From Gliomastix tumulicola (lineage: Eukaryota > Ascomycota > Sordariomycetes > Hypocreales > Bionectriaceae): 64,000 bases of DNA. The DNA is taken from the NCBI GenBank assembly GCA_001599755.1, contig BCHX01000002.1, positions 5,252,330 to 5,316,329 on the forward strand. The letters run 5' to 3'. Both the position numbers and the translations under genes were made by a program. The notes under the pieces are model-generated. The model was not told the origin of the DNA. It saw only the letters and a program-made list of their open reading frames with translations, and did not search any database. Numbering within the stretch: the stretch's first letter is position 1; each line of letters begins with the position of its first letter. This document shows positions 52,689-61,256 of the stretch, piece after piece.

Positions 52689-55203
52689 CTAATTGTCCGT
52701 GCGTGCTCGCTTTTTGCGCGATGGCTCTGTCGAGGCAGACCCCTGTTCTCGCTTCCTCAAGCCAATGATGGCTCTCTGGTTGTCGCTCGAGCCTTGTCCT
52801 TTAACAGCCGAGTACCAGGTTCTGTTCCCCAGCATTTCCAGCGCATCGGTCAGGTTGGAGTGTTGGATCATCTGCCTAAGGCCTAAGTTGTTCAAAATGA
52901 AAGTTGTTAGACAAGGTCCAGCAGAGCTGAAAGCAGGTGTCGGCAGGTGTCGGGACTTACAGTATGACTCCCGCTCGGGCTGGCTCGCCGGAGCCACATT
53001 CAGGGTTCGTGACGGCGCCTGTGTGTATGCTTGATGAGATGCTGCGTTCCCCAGCGGCACTTGAGTCAGCGTGGGCAGAGTGAATACCGTCACCGAAGCC
53101 ACACAGAAGCCATCCGGGTCACCCAAGTCGGACACAATGGCAAAGTAGCCCTGGCTGTGGCCCGAACCGTCGAACTGAGTCCAGGAGGTCGACGAAGCCT
53201 GAATGATTCGTGCACATCCTCTGCCAAGGCAAGTGCTCGCCTGTCTCACTGTGAAGGTTAGGAGTGTCTGCTCAAGGTGGCTGAGGAGCTGTTTCTTCTT
53301 CACGGCAGTGAGAGCGATGCCGCCACACTTGAGCCGCTACTCCAGAGCTTCCCCAAAGAGCTGCTTCACCCTGTGGAAGACCACATGGCTATCGCTCGTG
53401 GTGGCCGGCAGTCCAAGGTCCTCGATTGACTCGGCTTTCAGGACGCATCTCTCGTGGACGTTGAACATCTTGTTGTTGTTGATGTCGTACTGAACTAACA
53501 GCGTAAGGCGGCCAGCTCGGACGAGCTGCACTGGTCGGTGACTTTGTGTGTGCTCGCAGCGGGCAAGACAGGCGTCGAGGGTGGCGAGGACATTCTGCGC
53601 AAAATAGTCGTGGGGATGGACCGAGATTGGAACCGATTTGGCGAACTGGGATTTATGTTCTTGTTCGACCGTCTTGATAAGGATGTGGCTGTTGAGAAGA
53701 TCCCAGTAGTTCTTGGGAAGCTCTTGTCCTTCGTAGCCAAGCCTCGCGATGGTGCCTTCGAGCTGAGGATCCTAAAAGTTTGTTAACGATGACTCACGCA
53801 CACAGCAGTGGAGGGTTAGTAGGAACCACGTACCTTCTTTCTCTCCTCTGCACCATAGTACCAAGTCTCGCCCAGGTCCAGGAGGTACTTCCAAAGCATG
53901 ACGGCCGTGGTCGAGTCGAAGAACTTTCCCGCCCAGTGCACGTCTGCCCAGCGCGTCGTCGTGCAGAACAGCATCTCGTGGAGGTGCACGACGAGCTCCT
54001 TTCTCTCCAGCAACGCTGCGTTCCAGATATTGGCGATAGCACGAGACTCGTCTCGGACCCTGTTGAAGCCGGTTCGCTCTCGATCGACATGGCCATACAT
54101 GATGTCGTAGCCGAACTTGAGCGGCTTGCCCGACAGGCTAGCTGACACGTCGGGCAAATCGCCCTTGGAGAGCTGCATGTTCTTGAGGTAGATTCTGCCC
54201 GTCATCGGTTCCGTCAGGAAGAGAGTGCCCTGGTCCGTCTTCACCATGTCAGCATCCTCCATGCCGCCAGTCTGGAGGCAACAGATGGTTTCGCGACACT
54301 GCTTGTAGACGTCGAACGGCACGCGCGGCATCGATGGCCAGAGCCTTCCGAACTCGTCCTTGCGCTTGCCCTCGACGCCGACGAGGACCTGGACGTCTTT
54401 GGCCGGGTCCAGGACGAATGGTACGAGACCGGCGTCAAAATCCTTCTTCGACCGCTGGGTGACCTTGTCGCGCGCCGCGGCGTCCATCCTGGTGCAGGTG
54501 AGACCCAGCTTCCCGGACTCCTGGCGCCAGCTGAAGGCAAACTCGGAGTTGCTGGCATAGATGACGACGAGGTGGCTGTTGGGACGGCGCATCATGACCA
54601 GAATCGCGAGCTTCATGCCCTCGCCGTGATGGCCGGCGATGAACGGGTTGGTCTGCTTCTTAGCGTTCCGGCCGAGATCGAAGTCTGACAGTTCCAGCAG
54701 GCCGTCCCGGTTGGTGATCTCGATGACGCCGCCTTCCTCTCGGGTGCCGTGAAATCGAACGTAACCCCAACATTTGCCCTTGGAGTGGAAGGTGTCGAGA
54801 ACCTCGATCTTGTCGCCCTCGGTCTTCTCCGTGCTCGTGACTGTGTTGTCTTGCGGGTCGAATCCGGCCTGGATCATGGCATCTCTCCTACGGCGAGGTC
54901 AGATCACGGGGCGAGAGAGAAATCCAATGAAAGGGAGGGGGGGACGTACGCGTTCTGAACAAACTCGCGGAAGGCATGCTTGACAGTCCAGTTCGCCGCG
55001 TAGGTGTACACCCAGGGAAGAGTCCTCGACAGCCGACGGGGCATCGATGCCAGGGTGACATACGTCTCATCCGGCTCGTCAAGCATGCCGCCTGCTGCGT
55101 CGTCCTGTCCTGCCATGACTTCTTTCCGATCGATGGGGCGAGACGCGAGGATGAGAGTTCCGTCGGGGCGGGCGCCAGATGCAAACATCATACCGTGGTC
55201 CAT
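52689..55203 (-). pseudogene. GHKL-ATPase family paralogue C (single in-frame TAG, otherwise largely intact)
   Basis: Exons by homology with copy B: 55203-54950, 54887-53834, 53771-52961 and 52882-52689. The N-box is FREFVQNA|RDAMIQAG and the G2-like box GHHGEGMKLA; the G1 equivalent is EITNRDGLLE. The stop TAG at 53339-53337 falls where copy B has a Gln codon (EALHQRL versus EALE-stop-RL). The same frame stays open and homologous for another 125 codons and then through a phase-matching intron (52960-52883) to a C-terminus matching copy B (RTW, then a basic KKRARTD end). Compared with B about 50 residues are missing after the stop. If the TAG is real, the product is a truncated protein of about 580 residues that still has the ATPase part. 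The N-terminal 60 residues differ from B. Confidence 0.75.
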
Positions 55204-56341
55204 GGGCGCCTGCTGGAAGAGAGATGGGGGATGTGAGAGGCAAAGTGGGAGAGAGGGGACTAGGATGAAAGGGAAGGAAACAATGATGAAGTGAACAGAG
55301 ACAGAGATTTCGATGGAAACCCTCAAATTCTCGGTGCGCGTAGAGGCCGCGTCAGAACTGCTGGCTGGCGCGTTGCCGTGGTAGCAAAACAGCAAACTTA
55401 CGACCCGCGACAAGCCACGTTACGCGTTGGGTGACTGCCAACGTGCGCCGTAATGCCTTTACGATTCTAGTTGCTTCGATGACATATTCACTGGTCGAGG
55501 AGGAAATAATCGGGAGAGAGTCAAAGGTATGTGGTACACTACGTGCAACTCGTATAAAGGGAAAACGAACTCAAATTTTGAGAGACAAGGTAGCCCGACA
55601 GAAGAGGAGATCCCTTGAGATGGCACATGGTGCCGATATCCATGCCAACGACACCAGGCCAGAGCTCAATTGCGACGAAGCTCAGACCCGGGGCATGGCG
55701 AAGTCGCCAACAGCCGAGAATCTCGCGCCTTCTCAGCTCCCCGCAATGCCAGCAAGGGCGCACAGGGAGGGCCGTGGCAACGTCGGGCGTTCTTCTTACC
55801 GGGCTGGCTTGACAGAAATCTCCGCCAGGGGCGGACTTATCCTCCCGCTGGGTCAACCCAAGCCTCTGGAAATGTATCCAACCTTGAGAAGCCTCGCCTA
55901 GCCACACAGAAGTTGCGCGACTCGAGTATGAATCTCCCGCCCACATTCTTTCTGTACCAAATTCGAATGATAAGACATGAAAAGAGTGGATCTTAGAGGG
56001 GCTGGATTTAATGTTTAGGTTGTGTTTTCATCAAATCTTCGCTGCTAGTAGGCACTTTCTGATAGCCCAAAGCCAACCACCACGCAGCCACTTACTTTGC
56101 CTTCTCCAGCCACCGATTTCTGTGACTCACCATGCAAGCCACGCATCTATACCGAAATATTCTGCCCACTATAAGACGAGGAATAAATCCCGTTTCTTTC
56201 TTAACCCAAATCAATTCACACAAATCTCTTTCCGTCCTCAACGCGGCCTGAATCACAAGTCCAAAAGTGTTACACCTAGCGCCCACTTAAACATATCTGC
56301 GCAAGGTATCATTGAGCAAAATCTGATTCATCTTCGCCGAC
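55204..56341. other. Intergenic between GHKL copy C and AIG2-like gene
   Basis: No gene supported. A 156-codon plus-strand frame (55431-55901) has no recognisable domain and is probably chance. Confidence 0.45.
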
Positions 56342-57358
56342 ATGGACATCCTTCAAGCATGTGAGGATCTGGCCAACAATATCGCCTCTTTTGATCCCTT
56401 CGAATGCGCTGTCGCCGACATCCCCAAAGAGCAAACGCAGCGATGGCAGAATCTCTTTGGTTTCACGGAGGAGGAAGCCGTCAAGGAGCTCAGTGACTGG
56501 AGGGCAGACTTTGGACGCACTTCTATCCCTCTCTCGGCGTGGCAGGAAGTCAGCCAGGAGAAGAAGGGTCTTGGGTTTGACAAGGAATCATACGAGTACA
56601 GTTTGTCTTCACGGTGGCTGTCCCGTCGGGCCAAAGCGGAGGGGATGGACGCCACCACTTCCTCATCCTCTTATTCAAGGGCATTAGCGGATAGCACGTA
56701 CCTCGTGAAGCTAGGAGGAAGCATCCCCGACACCGCCACTCTCCAGCGACTTGCGGGCCTCTCGACACCGCCTGAAGTCAAGACCGGTCAGGGAGATACG
56801 ACTGAACTATTCGGCGTCATTGACGGGCACGCGAGGACCCGCCTCCTTGCAAGTTTGCCAAAGGGCAGCTCGACGACTATTATCTCAATTTCGAGGGCCC
56901 GCAGGGATCTGTCCCGAGACTCAGCATATCCGACCTTGGGTCTCGACAGTACCCTCCCCCAGAACAGGCCTTCTTCTTTACTCTACAAACCTCATCCGAC
57001 CAACGAGGAGTACCCAGTGTTGTACTTCTTCTACGGCACCTTGGCAGACGAGGAGCGCCTGGGTCGCCTTCTGGGTCCCGACCACGCTGTCTCGCTCACG
57101 CCAGCATGGATTGCAGGTGGACGCCTTGGGACTTGGGCTGGCAGATATAAGGCCCTGGTGGACGATTACGGTGGAGGACGGGTTTATGGGCATGGGTTCC
57201 TGGTCAGGGATCAGCAGGCCGAGGATGCTCTCCGATACTACGAAACGGGCGTGTACGAGGTGGTGCGATGCGACATTCACCTAAAGACTCAAGATGGAGG
57301 GCCCAACACGGTCAAAGGCCTTACCTTTCGATACATTGGCGGCAATTTGGAGGGATGA
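56342..57358 (+). CDS. AIG2-like (gamma-glutamylcyclotransferase-fold) protein
   Basis: Single exon, 338 residues, ATG 56342. The C-terminal half (about residues 220-335) has the AIG2/GGCT fold signature: LYFFYGTLADEERLGRLLG at the substrate loop, a Gly-rich stretch (AGGRLGTWAGRYKALV), VYGHGFLV, and ALRYYETGVYEVVRCDIHL, where the Glu is the likely general acid/base. Such proteins act on gamma-glutamyl amines or are of unknown substrate. The N-terminal 200 residues are a fungus-type extension seen with this domain, with no motif I can name. No sign of frameshift. Confidence 0.85.
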   Translation: MDILQACEDLANNIASFDPFECAVADIPKEQTQRWQNLFGFTEEEAVKELSDWRADFGRTSIPLSAWQEVSQEKKGLGFDKESYEYSLSSRWLSRRAKAEGMDATTSSSSYSRALADSTYLVKLGGSIPDTATLQRLAGLSTPPEVKTGQGDTTELFGVIDGHARTRLLASLPKGSSTTIISISRARRDLSRDSAYPTLGLDSTLPQNRPSSLLYKPHPTNEEYPVLYFFYGTLADEERLGRLLGPDHAVSLTPAWIAGGRLGTWAGRYKALVDDYGGGRVYGHGFLVRDQQAEDALRYYETGVYEVVRCDIHLKTQDGGPNTVKGLTFRYIGGNLEG

Positions 57359-57806
57359 TAGTGTACTCCCGAGAAGACGCGAGAAATCTTTGCTTATTCT
57401 AGTTTATTAGACGTAGCTTGGCTATGCTTGCCTGTTTCATTGTCTCTTGTCAAATAAACGTCCACAATGAGCTACTTAAATTCAAGCCACGAAAGCCAAA
57501 ACTATGCGTTTCACTGCCTGTCGAGATCGTCACTCCCATTCTCTCCAGCTCGGCAGCGTGGATCGGCGTCTCTACAACGTTCTAGAGTGCCCTAAAGAGG
57601 CGTTTTACTATCCGGCCGGACTCTACGTACAACACGCACATTCATCTCTCTTAGGGCCATGATAGCCAACCCCTCGAAGAGCTACGCAGCCTGGCGAGGG
57701 CATTGTCTTCTGGGAACCTGCAACTTTGCGCTGCGCCGCGCCCTCGCGCCAAGATAAGGCTACGGTATTCTGCTGTAGCAACCTCAAGTCGCCTGCGCCG
57801 GCCGCT
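57359..57806. other. Intergenic
   Basis: 3' flank of the AIG2-like gene. The frame of the next gene is open from about 57660, so part of this may be a 5' exon or leader. Confidence 0.4.
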
Positions 57807-58268
57807 ATGTTCAGGGAGCATGGGCCGGTCAGCGGGCTCCCTATAGCGTTTGGGGCCATCGATGCTGCAGACTGTGAAGAGGTCATCAATCTTGTCTGCC
57901 CAAGCAAGTACTTTGCCTGGAACCCCAAGCCAGCTCGTTCAGGCGGGCCTGAATCCATTGAGTTTCGACGCCCGCCTGGTCTCGTCTCTTCGAAAAAGAC
58001 CAAGCACTGGATCACCTTTGCTGTGACATTCGCACGGTTAGCATTGAAGGGCGACGTTGAGACGATGGCCAAGCAGATGAATGAAGCAGAGGATAGGTGG
58101 GAGGCAGTTCGACATCCTGATTTTATCAAGGAGATGGAACGCTGTGCCTGGGATATTGGGCTTTGGGCTTTGTTGGACCTTCGCATATTGCAGGATGACG
58201 ACAATGAGTGGCGCCACATGAGCAACATGGGGAAGGATGGGAGTATTTTGAATTGGGATTATGAGTGA
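57807..58268 (+). CDS. Hypothetical protein
   Basis: Open frame of about 153 codons from ATG 57807 to TGA. No recognised family. It shows normal amino-acid composition with amphipathic stretches (KKTKHWITFAVTFARLALKG; ERCAWDIGLWALLDLRILQ) and an acidic C-terminus, unlike the Arg/Pro/Ser-rich shadow frames. The frame extends upstream without an ATG, so a short 5' exon may be missing. Existence as a gene is uncertain. Confidence 0.45.
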   Translation: MFREHGPVSGLPIAFGAIDAADCEEVINLVCPSKYFAWNPKPARSGGPESIEFRRPPGLVSSKKTKHWITFAVTFARLALKGDVETMAKQMNEAEDRWEAVRHPDFIKEMERCAWDIGLWALLDLRILQDDDNEWRHMSNMGKDGSILNWDYE

Positions 58269-59066
58269 CCCGCTGGGTTTTCAGGCATCTCTTGCATTGA
58301 GTAATCAGAATAAACAGATACTTTCGTAGTCTCGAACCGAAAGCCCTTCGTGAGTGAGTGACCGACCCAAATCTTGCAAGTCAAGACCGTGAAATGCTGC
58401 GTGATATCTCGAAGCCAGAGGGACGGCGGTCGTTGAGAACCTTGACTTCAGGGTAACTGTGCAACAAAAATGGACGCCACCGAGGCTAGCAGACCAATAG
58501 TTTGATGAAGCTTGGCGTGGCTCGAGTCTCGACCCGTCCATCTGCAAGACAGAATCCAGGAACCCAACTCAGACTCACCGACACTAACCTCCCAGACATC
58601 AGAACTCGGCGAGATCTCTTTCTGACGCGATCACCGACGCTCAAGCACCGTTTCACGACCTCCCATCACCACCTCAAACACGAGTGACGTTCGCCCTCCG
58701 GGATCAAGGACCGGGGTCTAGACTCCAGGGTCTGGTGAAGCTACTGCACAATGTATCCACCTCACCTGAGCTCTTTGCCGCATCGGGCCACGAGCTTCAT
58801 TTCAATTTCGAAGCTCGAGCCCCCTATTCCTTTATTTTCCGAGGCTCGAGCGTGAACCTGTGACAAGCTCCCGTCGGCTCCCCCTGGCCCAGGCCGAGCT
58901 GTCAAATTGGGTGGTGGTGTTGTCTTCTGCCGTGGGTACGGTGAATAAAACTCTTCCTCCTCTTTTTCTTCTGTTGCTTGCTTGCTTCAGATGCCTCGAA
59001 TGACTCGCGGAGAAACAGGCGTTGTGCTGTCGTGAGCAGCGTCAACAAACGCCGAGTCTGTCAACT
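58269..59066. other. Intergenic upstream of the receptor-L protein gene
   Basis: No gene seen. A tattcctttattttcc stretch and a pyrimidine-rich run (58950-58985) precede the next start. Confidence 0.45.
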
Positions 59067-60996
59067 ATGGCGCTCCCACGGCGAGTCGCGTTCGTCGCGA
59101 CGCTGCTGACGGTTCCGTTTAGCATGGCGGGTGAGACTGATCCTGGTCCGGATGGATTCCTGACTGCAGATGTGCTGACGGATTGTCTTAGATTGCAACC
59201 TGCCGACAAACTACACAATCATCGACCAGCCCTCCGACAGCGACTCCATCTCCTCCTGCAGCGTCATCGACGGCTCTCTCTCACTCCTTCTCGATATCTC
59301 CCCCTCGTCATGGCCATCGGACAATGCCGCTGTCGACCTTGGCGATGTGAAGACGATCGAGGGCGACCTGGTTATATACGCCCACGAGCGACCGGATAAG
59401 ACGACGGTGACGGCCGACAAATTGAGTGCAATTGACGGGCAGCTGACGGTCTGGATACAAGACACGTCGAGCACGGTCGACGCCATCGAGATCTCGTTCC
59501 CGAAGCTGGAGACGGTCGGCGTCGATTATGTCATCACGGGAGGATACAAGGATGTGACGATCAAGCACGACACGGCGCTGACGGTGGACGGGATGCTACG
59601 CGTGAACGACATCGTGGCGGAGGAGCTCGACTTCCCGGGCGTCGAGACTGTCAGGCTGGACTTTTCCATCGACAACAACGGCCAGCTGGGGCAATTGAAG
59701 GTGGACGACCTGACGACGGTGGAGGGATCATTCCTGCTGAAGGACAACAGCAAGCTGAGCGACGTGTCCTATGCTAAGCTGAAGACGGTCAAGAAGGACG
59801 TGACGATCCAGAGCAACGCGGCGCTCGGGATCTTCCAGCTGCCGGCGCTCGAGTCCGCCGGCACCATCTCGTTCACGGGCAACGGCCGCGATGCTAAGAT
59901 CTCCCTCCCGAGACTGTCATCTCTCGGCGGCAGCAACGGCACTTCGACGTCGACGTTTTCCGGCGTCAAGGAAGCCTACCTGTCGTCGCTGTCCAAGGTC
60001 AACGGAGCCTTGGCCTTCCAGTCAACCTCACTGGAGGAGCTCACCATACCCGTCCTGAAGACTCTGAACGGTTCCATCACCGTGGAGAAGAACCCGAGTC
60101 TGACGACGCTCGCTCTGCCGCGGACGAGCTCCCTCGGTGACATTTGGATCGAGTCCAACGACCAGCTGTCGAATTTCACGGCTAACGCCCTGAAGACCGT
60201 CGGCACCGTCAGTATCAGCGGCTCTGCTCTCAAAAACGTCGAGTTCTTCGGACTGAAGGAGGTGAAGGGCGATTTCGAGGTGAAAGGGCCGGACGGGATG
60301 GACTGCAGCTGGTTCGACGGACATGTCAAAAGCATCACCAAGGGGAAGTACTTCTGCAAGGGCAACCACGACGAGAAGGAGAGGACGCCGAGTACGGGCG
60401 GGATTGAGAACACCGAGGGCAACCCGGACGACTACATTGTGACGCTGACGAGCGACAACGGGGAGGAGAAGCCCGAAAGCTCGGACAGCAACAGCAGTAA
60501 CAGCGACAACAACAACTCTGGCTCCAACACTAGCACACCCAGCGAAAAGCACAGCAGCGGACTTTCGACAGGGGCTATCGCAGGCTTGGGCGTCGGTGTC
60601 GCCATCGCAGCGATCCTCATCCTCGGCGTCGTCTTCTGGCTCCTCCGCCGGAGAAGAAGACGCTCATCACCGCCGCCATCGCCGACGAATAGGGAGAGCA
60701 AGATCATCACCGTCAGCGAGCAGAGCAGCATCACGCACACCATCAGCAACGACAACATACCCGGCAGCAGCCACAGCGACCCCTTTGACGGCGGACCGAC
60801 GGTCGGCGTGCAGACGAAGATCGAGGCCAATATCCGCGTCAACACACTTTCGTCGGCGTACAGAGGCGGCGAGGCCAAGGACCGGTTTGGGTCGTCGGTG
60901 TTTCACTCGGCGTCTGAGACGGCCTGGGAGATTGGGTTCAGGGTGTTGAATGCGGTCCAGTCGCTAAAGGATAGGAGGAAGAGGATAATTGATTAA
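59067..60996 (+). CDS. Ecm33/Sps2-like receptor-L-domain protein with a transmembrane anchor
   Basis: Two exons, 59067-59130 and 59192-60996 (61-nt intron), about 622 residues. Exon 1 is a signal peptide (MALPRRVAFVATLLTVPFSM). Residues about 60-410 contain repeated receptor-L-like beta-strand units (for example LETVGVDYVITGGYKDVTIK and NGSITVEKNPSLTTLALP), as in the cell-wall protein Ecm33, with several N-glycosylation sites. Instead of a GPI signal there is a Ser/Asn-rich stalk, a single membrane helix (GLSTGAIAGLGVGVAIAAIL then ILGVVFWLL) and an Arg-rich stop-transfer (RRRRRR), followed by a cytoplasmic tail of about 120 residues. This layout suggests a plasma-membrane wall sensor, which is inference. 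Confidence 0.85.
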
Positions 60997-61256
60997 GGGG
61001 GATTTTTATTATTATTATATACAGGCACGACTAGCGAGCACAATGACTTTTTCTTTTTTGTTGTATACCCATACGTATTACTATTGACACTACCATTCAC
61101 TTCTCAATGTTACGATATCCCACGAAACAAGGCACGCTGTGACAGTCTTGCTTCGCTACCGGCACGCATCTGGGGTGGCTTCAGCAAGGGGCCCAGGACG
61201 CTGCGTGCCTTTCGAAACAGATGCGGACAGCCTTTGAAGGGCTGGACAGGTGTTCT
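60997..61256. other. Convergent 3' flanks of receptor-L gene and NLR
   Basis: A/T-rich 3' region (attattattatat at about 61007-61020). No gene seen. Confidence 0.45.

Noticed and set aside
53345..53380. A short intron that would remove the TAG in GHKL copy C
   Set aside because: The only GT-AG pair spanning the stop is about 33 nt, too short for a fungal intron, and the segment it would remove is conserved coding sequence in copy B.
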